From a bacterium D16-36 (GTDB lineage: Bacteria; Bacillota; Clostridia; Lachnospirales; Lachnospiraceae), in assembly GCA_003611745.1 (NCBI GenBank), contig RAYF01000011.1, positions 1-64,000 of the forward strand: DNA of 64,000 bases, written 5' to 3'. Positions within the stretch are counted from its first letter, which is position 1. Every line of letters starts with the position of its first letter. The position numbers and the translations under genes are program-made. Under the pieces are notes generated by a model. The model made no database searches and was not told where the DNA came from. It saw only the letters and a list, made by a program, of their open reading frames with translations. This document shows positions 9,189 through 17,948 of the stretch, piece by piece.

Positions 9189-10040
9189 TTACCGTTTGAC
9201 AGGAACAGCACCTGCCTCTGTAATAAGGCTGTCTGCCTGTTCGCTGGTAGCGAAGTCGAAAAACTCCTGTGCAGCTTTAGAAAGAGCAGTGTCCTTTTTT
9301 GTGACCAGCACGAAGTTTCTCTGGACTTTGTATTTCCCATCCTGAATACTTTCTGTTGTCGGGCTTACCCCTTCCACGCTGACCATCTTTACCGTATCAC
9401 CAACCGAGGCAACCGATGCATAGCCAATGGCATTTGGATTGCCGGATACCGTCTGCACGACATCGCCCGTAGACGTAAGTTCCTGTGAATACTTGCATTT
9501 ATCCTTTGTGCCTGTCACTTCCTCAAAACCGTCTCTTGTGCCGGAAGCCGCCTCACGCCCAATACAGACAATCGGTGCGTCGCTGCCGCCAACCTCTTTC
9601 CAGTTGGTAATCTCACCACTGTAAATCTTCCCTATCTGATCAATTGTTAAATCTGTTGCCGGATTATCAGGATTGACTATGATTCCGATTCCATCAATGG
9701 CAACTACCGTTCCCTGTAAATCTGCTGTTTCATCTTCCTTCAGGTCACGACTTGCCAGTCCGATATCACATCTTCCTTCCGCTACTGCCTGTATACCGGA
9801 ACTAGAACCCGTTGGATTGTATGTAACCTTTATATTTCCATGTTCCTCCATATAGGCTTCACTCAAAAATCCAATGACTTTCTCCATTGAAGTGGAACCG
9901 TCGGTGGCTATTGTTTGTGAACTCTTAGTTGTCTCATTTGCTGTACTTTTGTCAGTGAACGAACTAGCATTGCCGCTACATCCTGTCAATACCCCTGTCA
10001 TAAGTGTAAAAACGGTTGCAATCATAATAAATTTTTTCAT
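9189..10040 (-). CDS. pstS: Phosphate-binding lipoprotein PstS
   Basis: Start at ATG 10040 (MKKFIMIATV), ten nt after AAGGAG; the GTG nine nt earlier lies directly on the ribosome binding site and is rejected. The 283-aa protein has a lipoprotein signal peptide with lipobox LTGC (Cys about residue 21), then the PBP2 fold with DGSTSMEKVIGFLSEAY, TYNPTGSSSG and IVCIGREAASGTRDGFE, the phosphate-contacting motifs of PstS. It captures phosphate outside the membrane for PstCAB. First gene of the operon, behind a Pho-box promoter at 10077-10132. Confidence 0.96.
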   Translation of the reverse strand: MKKFIMIATVFTLMTGVLTGCSGNASSFTDKSTANETTKSSQTIATDGSTSMEKVIGFLSEAYMEEHGNIKVTYNPTGSSSGIQAVAEGRCDIGLASRDLKEDETADLQGTVVAIDGIGIIVNPDNPATDLTIDQIGKIYSGEITNWKEVGGSDAPIVCIGREAASGTRDGFEEVTGTKDKCKYSQELTSTGDVVQTVSGNPNAIGYASVASVGDTVKMVSVEGVSPTTESIQDGKYKVQRNFVLVTKKDTALSKAAQEFFDFATSEQADSLITEAGAVPVKR

Positions 10041-10076
10041 ATTGAACACACTCCTTTGTTTTTTTTGTATGAACCA

Positions 10077-10132
10077 AGTATACCGTCCCCAATGTTAACT
10101 CTAAAAGTGCATATATGTTAATTGTAAGTTAA
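10077..10132 (-). promoter_or_regulatory. pstS promoter with PhoP-box repeats
   Basis: Read on the minus strand: TTAACT (10127-10132), five bases, TTAACA (10116-10121), then TTAACA again at 10093-10098, about two helical turns on. TTAACA repeated every 11 bp is the known PhoP-binding pattern of Bacillus. A -10 box TATACT lies at 10077-10082, with no good -35 box, as expected for an activator-dependent promoter. Confidence 0.75.
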
Positions 10133-10141
10133 TTGCACTGC

Positions 10142-10173
10142 AAAAGGCATAGAATATTTCATCTATGCCTTTT
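10142..10173. terminator. Hairpin upstream of pstS
   Basis: AAAAGGCATAG and CTATGCCTTTT form a perfect stem with T's on either strand. It separates the gene remnant at 10188-10454 from the pst promoter. Confidence 0.6.
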
Positions 10174-10187
10174 AACAACGGAATTAT

Positions 10188-10454
10188 TTATCTGCCCTGT
10201 ATATATTCCTCGTTTTGTCTCTGATACATAGGACGGTTCTCCCTTGTACGTTCTTCCGGTTCCATATCCTCCATGAAACTCTCCACCGCCTTTACATACA
10301 CCTCTGCCAGCTCTAACGTACATATCCGGTTCTCCGGCATGATTTCCTCTCTTATTTCAGAAACCTTTACAGCCTGTTCCTTCTGCACATTCCAGAATCC
10401 CGCCAGCCTATACTCCGTTCCCCGTCCGTTATAGTTTTCAAGCTTGCGTTTAGC
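10188..10454 (-). pseudogene. Remnant of an unidentified gene lacking its 5' end
   Basis: The frame is open from a TGA at 10455-10457 to its stop at 10188. The only start-like codons are a GTG at 10388 without a good ribosome binding site and an ATG at 10340, within the reading. Residues upstream of the GTG (..YNGRGTEYRLAGFWNVQKEQ) look like normal coding sequence, so this is best read as the last 80 or so residues of a truncated gene. The tail is acidic and hydrophilic (MEDMEPEERTREN). I do not recognise the family. The open frame ends exactly where a CACGGAAATCAA motif begins (10456), so a rearrangement there is plausible. Confidence 0.4.
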
Positions 10455-10524
10455 TCACGGAAATCAACGCGGTTCATCCAGCGCTGTAAGCGCTGCTGTT
10501 ACTGGGCACGGAGTGAACAGTAAC

Positions 10525-11730
10525 TCAACGCGGGCGCAGCCCATAACGGCAATAACTCCTGTACACCAGCGGCAGCAGCAAAACCGACAGCACTGTATAG
10601 AGCAGCATAACAGCCGGAATCTGGCGGAACACTATACTCCCTATCTGAAATACAGTCAAATTCTTTACATTAGCCATAATATTGAAAAGCACATCCGGCA
10701 CAAGGCGGAACACTACTGTAACAGAAGAGAACATCCGTCCAATAAACGGCATCAGGCAGTACAGGAAAAACGGGATGCCGGCCGCTATATTCCTGCTATG
10801 CATCTTTGCTGACACCAGCATAGACAGCGACGCCGCAAATAAACTGGCAATATAACCGCATACCAGCATCAGCAGGTAATACTGGCCGTATGTCATAACG
10901 TACATGCTGTACGGCTGGTCAATCTGGTATAAAGTCCGGAAACCGCTTACTCCCATAACTCCCAGCGAGACCAGTGTCAGAATCGCCATGCCGCCCCAAT
11001 AGACGGCAGTTGTCATAAGCATTCCCGCCGCAGCTTTATTTTTTACGGCCTTTGACCGTCCGTACTTGGCAGCGAAAAAAACAGAGTCCGCCTTCGTCCG
11101 GAATTCTTCTGCAAATATCCCGGACGCCAGAAATCCTATTATCACTGCCAGCACAATCCCGTATGTTTCAACATATGTCTCCATGGTATCCCAAGAATCT
11201 TTCGCCTGATAGGAGAGCGGCATTTTTATCTTCCGGTACTGCTTTTTCAGAAATTCCACCTGCTCCGGCGTCTCCCCATATTCGCCAGCCATTTTCTGCA
11301 TATTTTCTTTATATGTTGCATATAGCTCTTTGGACTGCTTCTCTGTCATCTGATACAGGACATTCTCATTATATTCTGCATCATTCAATACTACATTAAT
11401 GACAAAAGATTCAATATCACCATACGACTGTATCATTTTGCCATACGCATCATCAGGTATACCCTGCGGATTCTTTTTGGCTAATTTTTGTTTACTCTTC
11501 ACAATTTCAGCAAACTTTTCCGCAGTCAGATCACCCTCCCACCTGTTTCTGTCAGCTGAAAGCTTTCTCGCAGCCGCTATGCCAGTGTGCAGCGCCCCAT
11601 TTTTGTCGACATACCGCACGCTTCCTATCGCAAAGCAGCTAAATACAACAGCCAGCACAGCCGCGGCACAGATCATAATCCTGTTTATCTTTTTGGAAAG
11701 AATCTTCTTCCATTCACATCGAAACATCAT
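10525..11730 (-). CDS. ABC-2 type transporter permease
   Basis: Start placed at the ATG-ATG pair 11730/11727, which overlaps the end of the ATPase gene (stop 11714). The 402-aa protein has one N-terminal helix (about 15-35), a long hydrophilic external region of about 140 residues with charged coiled-coil-like segments, then five helices. This is the usual layout of bacteriocin/antibiotic-type ABC-2 permeases. Last gene of an ECF sigma - membrane protein - ATPase - permease operon. The substrate cannot be inferred. Confidence 0.82.
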   Translation of the reverse strand: MMFRCEWKKILSKKINRIMICAAAVLAVVFSCFAIGSVRYVDKNGALHTGIAAARKLSADRNRWEGDLTAEKFAEIVKSKQKLAKKNPQGIPDDAYGKMIQSYGDIESFVINVVLNDAEYNENVLYQMTEKQSKELYATYKENMQKMAGEYGETPEQVEFLKKQYRKIKMPLSYQAKDSWDTMETYVETYGIVLAVIIGFLASGIFAEEFRTKADSVFFAAKYGRSKAVKNKAAAGMLMTTAVYWGGMAILTLVSLGVMGVSGFRTLYQIDQPYSMYVMTYGQYYLLMLVCGYIASLFAASLSMLVSAKMHSRNIAAGIPFFLYCLMPFIGRMFSSVTVVFRLVPDVLFNIMANVKNLTVFQIGSIVFRQIPAVMLLYTVLSVLLLPLVYRSYCRYGLRPR

Positions 11731-12604
11731 CTTTATCACCCGCTTTCTCACCATAATAGAACAGAAACACATCCTCCAATGTCGCCGCCTGCCGCACCGC
11801 ATCTTTTGTCGGCGGATTTTTAGAAAGGATCCTCAGTTCCGCGCCCCAGGCCGTTGTCTTAATATTGCCCACCAGATATCTCTCCAGATAACCGTCCGCC
11901 TCCTGCTTTGGAACCGTACAATGCCAGACAGAATCCTCCATGGACGAAATCAATTCTTCCGAAGTCCCAGTATAAAAAAGTTTCCCATCCTTCATCAGCA
12001 TAATCTCATTCGCAATATATTCAATGTCCGATACAATATGTGTCGAGAGCAGTACCAGACGGTCTTCTGACAATTCACTGATCAAGTTTCGGAAACGGAT
12101 CCTCTCATTCGGGTCAAGCCCCGCTGTCGGCTCATCCAATACAAGTATCTGCGGATTATTTAACATTGCCTGGGCAATCCCGGCACGTCTGGCCATCCCG
12201 CCGGACAGTTCTTTCATTTTCCTTTTCCTGTATTTTAACAGCCCCACCTGCCCCAGTAATTCCTTAATCCGTTCTCTGGCTTCTGCCATGCGTAGCCCTT
12301 TTATGGATGCAATATACATCATATAATCGTAAACCGACAGATCCGGATAATACCCGAAATCCTGCGGCAGATATCCTAGTATGTCCCTGTAGGCAGCACC
12401 CAGCTTAAAGATATTACTGCTGTTCCATGTGATTTCCCCGCCTGTCGGCTGGATTATGGTACAAAGCATCCTCATTAACGTCGTTTTTCCGGCGCCATTT
12501 ATCCCCAAAAGCCCGTATATCCCCTTGCCCATCGCATACGAAATGCCATCTACGGCATGGGTTCCTGCAAAATCCTTTGATACATCATTAAACCTTAATT
12601 CCAT
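11714..12604 (-). CDS. ABC transporter ATPase paired with an ABC-2 permease
   Basis: A 296-aa ATPase of the multidrug/antibiotic exporter class. Walker A GINGAGKTT (about 34-42), Q-loop in LGYLPQDFGYYPD, signature LSGGMARR, Walker B LVLDEPTAGLDP, switch His in LLSTHIVSDIEYI. The C-terminal 80 residues form the extra domain typical of this class. It overlaps both neighbours (12588-12604 and 11714-11730), so the exporter genes are translationally coupled. Confidence 0.9.
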   Translation of the reverse strand: MELRFNDVSKDFAGTHAVDGISYAMGKGIYGLLGINGAGKTTLMRMLCTIIQPTGGEITWNSSNIFKLGAAYRDILGYLPQDFGYYPDLSVYDYMMYIASIKGLRMAEARERIKELLGQVGLLKYRKRKMKELSGGMARRAGIAQAMLNNPQILVLDEPTAGLDPNERIRFRNLISELSEDRLVLLSTHIVSDIEYIANEIMLMKDGKLFYTGTSEELISSMEDSVWHCTVPKQEADGYLERYLVGNIKTTAWGAELRILSKNPPTKDAVRQAATLEDVFLFYYGEKAGDKDDVSM

Positions 12605-13355
12605 ACAACTCCTCCCAAATTTCTTCGCAGCCAGACCACGATTTCCTTATACAATAGATTAAATAAACAAACGACAGAAATAATATACCTATCCACGCCG
12701 GTTCTGCAATCCTTTGATAGACCGGGTCATATATTACAAGGACTGACCATACTGCACTCCAGACCATGCACGCGAGCACCGCAGTATATTCTGAGTCCAT
12801 CCATCTGCTGTACAGAAAGCGGAAACAGATACAGCTTGAGACATTAAATGGAACTAGAAAATTAATCAACATCTGATATAGCGATATCTGCACGGTATGG
12901 TATGTAACCGCAAAAAACAGCATAACCATCATGAAATCCACGGCTGCAAACAGTAACGTCCTCGCAGCACATATCTGGCGCAACGAATAAAATGACGCCT
13001 TTTCAACTTCAACCGCTGAATATTTCCGGTTTTTCCAGATTTCTGGAATCACCAAAATCACAAACACGGTAGAAAGCGTCCCTGATAACCGCCCAATATA
13101 CCCGATACTGTCAGAATCCCTCAGCATAAGCCACAAAAGAATCAATATTCCTGCCTGTAGCCCCCACCATCTCTTTTTGATAAATCTAGACTGCTGATAT
13201 AAAAATTCAAAATAAGACGCCCGGATATGGTCTGCCCCCTGCCTCTCTATCAAAGCTTTCGACTGCCCTGCAGCATTCCTTACCGAAGCCTCCCTCACAT
13301 ATTTCCCCTGGATCAGCTCTTTGTAATCTTTCATTTTCTTTTTATATAATCTCAT
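12588..13355 (-). CDS. Integral membrane protein cotranscribed with an ECF sigma factor
   Basis: A 255-aa protein with about 60 charged cytoplasmic residues (MRLYKKKMKDYKELIQGK) followed by six predicted helices. Its ATG overlaps the sigma-factor stop by four nt. No zinc-binding anti-sigma motif is present. Position suggests it may be a membrane anti-sigma-like partner of the sigma factor or an accessory permease subunit of the exporter, but neither can be shown. No family recognised. Confidence 0.7.
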   Translation of the reverse strand: MRLYKKKMKDYKELIQGKYVREASVRNAAGQSKALIERQGADHIRASYFEFLYQQSRFIKKRWWGLQAGILILLWLMLRDSDSIGYIGRLSGTLSTVFVILVIPEIWKNRKYSAVEVEKASFYSLRQICAARTLLFAAVDFMMVMLFFAVTYHTVQISLYQMLINFLVPFNVSSCICFRFLYSRWMDSEYTAVLACMVWSAVWSVLVIYDPVYQRIAEPAWIGILFLSFVYLIYCIRKSWSGCEEIWEELYGIKV

Positions 13356-13867
13356 CTCCCCTTCACCTCCAGACGTTCCGATAATAATTTTTTTGCCCTG
13401 CTGATGCGGTATTTGACAAGTGACAGCTTAATATCCAGCAGCTCCGCGATTTCCCTCTGCTTTAACTCCTGAAAAAAGAAGAGAATGGCAGCCTCGCGCA
13501 ATTCGTCCGGCAGGGATTCCAGTGCCTGCTCCACATCCATGCGGAGCTCTATCCCCTCCATCCCATTGTCAGCCATCTCCGGAATTTCATCTAACAGCAC
13601 CTCCTTCTTTTTCTTGTAAAAATTTTTAATGATATTCCCGGCAATGCAGTATAAATAGTTTTTCGCCTTTCCATAATCACGGTATGTATGTAAGGACTCA
13701 AAAAAACGCGTAAATGTCTCCTGTGCCATATCCTCAGCACAGTGGCAGTCATGAATATGCAAAAAACAATATTGGTAGATGGCGGGATAATACTTTTTGA
13801 CAAACTGCTCCCCAGCCTCGCCATCCCCGTTTTTTACTCTCTGCATTAACAGAAAATCAAAGCCCAT
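13352..13867 (-). CDS. ECF-type RNA polymerase sigma factor
   Basis: Start at ATG 13867 (MGFDFLLMQRVKNGD), behind a GGGAGGAGGGAGGAA purine tract. The 171-aa protein has sigma region 2 (CAEDMAQETFTRFFESL and YLYCIAGNIIKNFYKKKK) and region 4 with a helix-turn-helix (LKQREIAELLDIKLSLVKYRISRAKKLL). Group IV sigma factors commonly drive their own operon. The overlapping membrane protein and exporter genes downstream are probable targets. Confidence 0.9.
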   Translation of the reverse strand: MGFDFLLMQRVKNGDGEAGEQFVKKYYPAIYQYCFLHIHDCHCAEDMAQETFTRFFESLHTYRDYGKAKNYLYCIAGNIIKNFYKKKKEVLLDEIPEMADNGMEGIELRMDVEQALESLPDELREAAILFFFQELKQREIAELLDIKLSLVKYRISRAKKLLSERLEVKGR

Positions 13868-13932
13868 TTCCTCCCTCCTCCCCTTTTTTATGTCCCTTAC
13901 ATATAATAATAACAACTGACGGCAATAAAAAG

Positions 13933-13979
13933 TTAGGAACTGTCCCGAAATAACTTGCAAATTTCAGGATAGTTCCTAA
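13933..13979. repeat. Imperfect 19-bp inverted repeat
   Basis: TTAGGAACTGTCCCGAAAT (13933-13951) and ATTTCAGGATAGTTCCTAA (13961-13979) pair at 17 of 19 positions. Related fragments occur at 17869-17880 and 29773-29783 (TTAGGAACT) and near 23766 (TTGCAAATTTCGGG). It lies between the sigma-factor gene and the 3' end of the next oxidoreductase gene. It may be an attenuator or a small mobile palindrome. Confidence 0.5.
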
Positions 13980-13987
13980 TTATTAAG

Positions 13988-14015
13988 AAAAAGGGCACAG
14001 ACTTCGCTTGTGCCC
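13988..14015 (-). terminator. Conserved GGGCAC-type terminator
   Basis: GGGCAC/GTGCCC stem (13993-13998 and 14010-14015) around AGACTTCGCTT, with TTTTT following on the minus strand. It starts at the stop codon of the oxidoreductase gene. The same stem and loop recur at 21202, 23139, 25332, 37175 and 59308. Confidence 0.75.
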
Positions 14016-15661
14016 TACTGATATGATATGACAGCATCTGCTGCCCTGAGCCCGTCCATTGCCGCCGACATAATCCCCCCTGCATAGCCTGCCCCCTCGC
14101 CGCAGGGGTACAGCCCCTTTATATTAGACTGCATTGATTCATCCCTCACGATCCTCACTGGAGAAGATGTCCTGCTCTCAATGCCGGAAAGCAGGACATC
14201 CTCTCTGGCAAACCCCTTAATCCGCTTATCAAATGCCTGTATACCCTCTGCGATAGAATCGCCTATCACCTTAGGGAGTATTTCCCTCACATTTCCAAAA
14301 CTATATTCCCCACGCATCTGGGGAATGATTTCCCCAAATGAACTGCTGGGGACATCCTGCAAAAAATCACCGAAGAGCTGTACCGGAATTTTCCCGCCAG
14401 CCTGCAGGAAGGCCGCCCTCTCATACCTCCGCTGGAACTCAACTCCGGCGAGGGCGCCCTTCCCCCCAAAATCCTCCGGAGACACAGTGACCACGATAGC
14501 GCTGTTTGCATTGGCTCCCCCGCGTTCATAATAGCTCATGCCGTTAACTGCCAACATCCCCGCCTCCGAAGATGCATTGACCACATAACCGCCGGGGCAC
14601 ATACAGAAGGAGTACACCCCCCTGCCCCCCGCAGTCTGGTATGTCAGCTTATAATCCGCCGCTGGCAGCTCCTTGTAATACCGTCCATACTGATTCTGCC
14701 CTATCATCTCCTGCGGATGCTCCACACGCACACCAACCGCAAAAGATTTTGCTTCCATAAAAAGCCCAGTGCGGTGCAGATTGAAAAAGGTATCCCTTGC
14801 ACTGTGGCCGGTGGCAAGAATCAGTACACTGCAGGAAAGCGCAGACTTCTCTCCGTCCCTCTCAAGCGTAATCTGCCGAAGCTTCCCCCCCTCGGCCGTG
14901 ATATCCTCCAGCCTGCTGCCAAACCATATCTCGCCGCCCAGGGCAATAATCTCACTTCGCACCGCACGCACAACATCCCTTAAGCGGTCCGTACCGATAT
15001 GGGGCTTTTGAAGGTACAGAATCTCAGATGGCGCCCCAAATTCCACAAAAGTCTGGAGCACCTTCTGGTTTCTCCCAGTCGGATCCTTCACAAGCGTATT
15101 TAATTTCCCGTCAGAAAATGTCCCTGCGCCGCCTTCCCCAAACTGGACATTGCATTCCGGATTCAATACGCCGCCCTTCCAGAAATCATCTACCTCCCGC
15201 TGCCTCCTGTCAACATCATAACCCCTCTCAAGCACAATCGGTGCAAGCCCTGCCCTAGAAAGTTCCAGCGCCGCAAACATCCCCGCCGGGCCAAAACCCG
15301 CCACAACAGGGCGGCCCTTCCTCCTGATTACATTAGGGGCAGAGACATCCTGCGCCTGAATCTTATCGGAAACCAGCCTCACATCGTTTTTCCCATACCG
15401 TTTTACTAATCTCTCTTCCTCCCCACATGTAAGCGCCACCTGATATGTATAATGCATCTGCTGCTTCTTCCGGGCATCCATAGACTTCCTGCGGATACCA
15501 AAGTCCTTTATTTTCTCCGGCGGTATGCGCAACATTCCGGCTGCCGCCTGTTTCACAAGCCCTGACTCCTCCGGGCCGATTTTCCCACACCGGGCAGACC
15601 CCGCCGGGACTGCCTTTAGAAGCTTTTCCACAGGCACTTTTACCTGGCTCATATGTATCAT
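14015..15661 (-). CDS. FAD-dependent oxidoreductase of the COG2509 type
   Basis: Start at ATG 15661 (MIHMSQVKVPVEKLL), which overlaps the upstream flavoprotein stop in ATGA; the longer frame merely re-reads that gene. The 548-aa protein has an N-terminal helical domain of about 100 residues, a Rossmann dinucleotide site GFGPAGMFAALELSRAG, a flavoprotein core with GEGGAGTFSDGKLNT, and a C-terminal GEGAGYAGGIMSAAMDG that closes over FAD. Such proteins are usually annotated as NAD(P)/FAD-dependent dehydrogenases; the substrate is unknown. Coupling to the BaiN-like enzyme suggests a shared pathway. Confidence 0.85.
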   Translation of the reverse strand: MIHMSQVKVPVEKLLKAVPAGSARCGKIGPEESGLVKQAAAGMLRIPPEKIKDFGIRRKSMDARKKQQMHYTYQVALTCGEEERLVKRYGKNDVRLVSDKIQAQDVSAPNVIRRKGRPVVAGFGPAGMFAALELSRAGLAPIVLERGYDVDRRQREVDDFWKGGVLNPECNVQFGEGGAGTFSDGKLNTLVKDPTGRNQKVLQTFVEFGAPSEILYLQKPHIGTDRLRDVVRAVRSEIIALGGEIWFGSRLEDITAEGGKLRQITLERDGEKSALSCSVLILATGHSARDTFFNLHRTGLFMEAKSFAVGVRVEHPQEMIGQNQYGRYYKELPAADYKLTYQTAGGRGVYSFCMCPGGYVVNASSEAGMLAVNGMSYYERGGANANSAIVVTVSPEDFGGKGALAGVEFQRRYERAAFLQAGGKIPVQLFGDFLQDVPSSSFGEIIPQMRGEYSFGNVREILPKVIGDSIAEGIQAFDKRIKGFAREDVLLSGIESRTSSPVRIVRDESMQSNIKGLYPCGEGAGYAGGIMSAAMDGLRAADAVISYQ

Positions 15662-16986
15662 AACCTGCCCCCTTTCTGTAAACGTCCTCCGCTGCAGCCT
15701 ATTCCGGCAAGGTATCCTGTCGCCCATGCCCACTGCAGGTTGTAGCCCCCGCAGGTTCCATCCACATCCAAAAGCTCACCTGTCAGATAAAGGCCCCTGC
15801 AGCACAGGGATTCCATCGTATCGGGGTCAACCTCGTCCACACAGACTCCTCCCGCCGTCACCTGCGCCTTCTCAAAACCACTGGCAGCCTTTACGGAAAG
15901 CCGCATTCCTTTTATCACTGCCGCAAGCTTTTCTATCCTCTCTTTCGATATGCCCTCCGCGGCGGCGGCTGTTTTAATTCCGCTCTGCCGCAGCAGTACA
16001 CCCGCCAATTTATCCGGGAGCATTCCCTCCAGCAGATCCCCCATGGACTGCATGCCGTCACGCTGCCTCCTCCTAAGAAGCTCCGCCGCAATCCATTCCT
16101 CGCCATAGTCCGGCAGGCTGTCCAGATAAAGAACAGGTTTTCTATCTCGTTCCAGTTCCCTTGCCGCAAAACGGCTGACCTGAAACACCGGAATCCCGGA
16201 AATCCCATAAGAGACCATCTGGATTTCCCCTCTAGCCGCAGCAAGAAACTTTCCCTTCCGAGACGAACCTTCCTTTTTAGAGACATCCTTCTGAAGCTGT
16301 CCTCTCCCTCCATCCTTCAAATCCCCGTAAAGCGACACTTTCCCCTGAATCCGCACGCCGCTCCACGCCTTCATAAAGTTCCCCTCCAGCACAAGCGATG
16401 TCAGGGCTGGCACCGGGGCTGACAGATGGTGCCCAAGCCCCTGTGCAAATCGATAACCGTCCCCCGTGCTGCCATGTACCGGGGACGCCATGCCGCCTGT
16501 GCTCAGCACTATTTTTCCGGCAAGATATTCCCCCCTGTCCGTCGTCACTGCAAATCCCTTGGCGCCATTCTTATTATGGCGTTGGACTGCAAGAACCTCC
16601 TCCCCGGTATGTACCTGTACTCCCAGCCGCCGAAGCTCCCTCTCCAAAGCATGCACCACAGATGCAGCCTGCCCGGAGAGCGGATACAGATAGCCATCCC
16701 TATCCCTCGGTAGGATGCCTATCTCCTGAAACCATGACACGCTGTCCTGCCAGTTAAATTTCTTAACCACACTCCACGGAAAATCCTTCCTGCTGCTGAA
16801 ATAGCATTCCGGCGACTGCATGGTATTCGTAAAATTACATTTTCCATTGCCTGTTGCCAGAATCTTTTTCCCAAGGTTTTCTTTCTTCTCAAGCAGCAGC
16901 ACCCCCGCGCCGCAGCGCCTTGCCGTAATTGCCGCCATCATCCCGGAGGCGCCGCCGCCAATCACTATAACCTGCACACTTCTCAT
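15658..16986 (-). CDS. HI0933/BaiN-family flavoprotein
   Basis: A 442-aa flavin enzyme with N-terminal GGGASGMMAAITAR, the family motif GKKILATGNGKCNFTN and a C-terminal GELLDVDGTCGGYNLQWAWATG. These define the HI0933 (COG2081) family, which includes BaiN of bile-acid 7-dehydroxylation; most members have no proven substrate. The BaiN name would be over-annotation here, as no bai genes are nearby. Its stop overlaps the start of the next flavoprotein gene. Confidence 0.88.
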   Translation of the reverse strand: MRSVQVIVIGGGASGMMAAITARRCGAGVLLLEKKENLGKKILATGNGKCNFTNTMQSPECYFSSRKDFPWSVVKKFNWQDSVSWFQEIGILPRDRDGYLYPLSGQAASVVHALERELRRLGVQVHTGEEVLAVQRHNKNGAKGFAVTTDRGEYLAGKIVLSTGGMASPVHGSTGDGYRFAQGLGHHLSAPVPALTSLVLEGNFMKAWSGVRIQGKVSLYGDLKDGGRGQLQKDVSKKEGSSRKGKFLAAARGEIQMVSYGISGIPVFQVSRFAARELERDRKPVLYLDSLPDYGEEWIAAELLRRRQRDGMQSMGDLLEGMLPDKLAGVLLRQSGIKTAAAAEGISKERIEKLAAVIKGMRLSVKAASGFEKAQVTAGGVCVDEVDPDTMESLCCRGLYLTGELLDVDGTCGGYNLQWAWATGYLAGIGCSGGRLQKGGRL

Positions 16987-17048
16987 ATGCTTCCTCTCTT
17001 TTTTGCCACGGACAGCCAGAAATACGTTTAAAATATTAAAAATCTATT

Positions 17049-17735
17049 TTAGGACGAATAATTCTCAAGAATACTATAAAGCTCCTCATCGTCCTTCACT
17101 TCCAGCCCCTGTTTCAATATCTTCCTGTCGTCCTTGGACAGATTTTTTGTCTCAATGCCAGTGTATTCATACACTGTCTTCTTGTCCCCATAATATACAA
17201 CAACTTCCCCATCTACTACAATAAGATAATAGCGGAATGCCACCTTGGTACTGTCAAAAATTTTCTTAATGACAAGGCGCTCCTTAGAAAAAGCCACCAC
17301 GCCGATACTCTGCAGCCCGTCAAGGTACTCCTCCACCGGAAGCTTGTCCATATATTTTTTGCAGTAATCGTCCACCTCATCCCTTGTCAGCCCCACCAGC
17401 TCCTGTGGCAGCGTCTCATAATCCGTAGCTGTGTTTTCCGTATTTACATCATAACTCTGTATCTGGTATACCGTATCAACCGTCAGCTTATCCTCGCTTG
17501 TACTTGCCAGAATGCTCTCCCTCTGGTCCTCCACGATCCGCCCGACAATCTCCGCCGCCTTATCCTCCAGCCCTGTCGTCACCTCCACATCCACCTGCTC
17601 CGACAGGCGCCCCTCATAATCTGTCTGCATCTGTTCCATCCTGCCCACAGCGATCCGGTATACAATATAATCACCGATAAAAACAGCACAGACAATTCCC
17701 AGAGCAATCAGTACATATGATAATTTTTTATTCAT
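17049..17735 (-). CDS. Membrane-anchored protein with a BofC-like C-terminal domain
   Basis: A 228-aa protein: one N-terminal helix (about 6-28) followed by an extracytoplasmic region. The C-terminal 60 residues (RYYLIVVDGEVVVYYGD ... EEELYSILENYSS) resemble the C-terminal domain of BofC, a regulator of the forespore-to-mother-cell signal in sporulation. The preceding LPQELVGLTRDEVDDY also resembles proteins of this group. Assigned from memory of the pattern, so a general surface role remains possible. It stands alone between the flavoproteins and the MutS-like gene. Confidence 0.65.
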   Translation of the reverse strand: MNKKLSYVLIALGIVCAVFIGDYIVYRIAVGRMEQMQTDYEGRLSEQVDVEVTTGLEDKAAEIVGRIVEDQRESILASTSEDKLTVDTVYQIQSYDVNTENTATDYETLPQELVGLTRDEVDDYCKKYMDKLPVEEYLDGLQSIGVVAFSKERLVIKKIFDSTKVAFRYYLIVVDGEVVVYYGDKKTVYEYTGIETKNLSKDDRKILKQGLEVKDDEELYSILENYSS

Positions 17736-17948
17736 AATCTCACCATGCCTTTCTATGGAATTGCCAGAAAATAACCGGGACAGGCAAAATGCCCGGATTA
17801 TTTACAGACAATCCCTGATACTTCGTATATCTATTATCTTAGTATTGCACGGTTCAATGAATTTATTCTTAGGAACTGTTAAGGAATTATTTGTGAAAAG
17901 TAATTGTCATGGGTAATTTATCATCCCCTTAAAATCTGCAGGCAAATA

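Noticed and set aside
10444-10812. 122-codon plus-strand open frame
   Set aside because: It is antisense to the ABC-2 permease gene, His/Gln-rich, and has no ribosome binding site.
15658-16986. Naming the flavoprotein BaiN (bile-acid pathway)
   Set aside because: The family motif fits, but no other bile-acid genes are present and most members have no such role.
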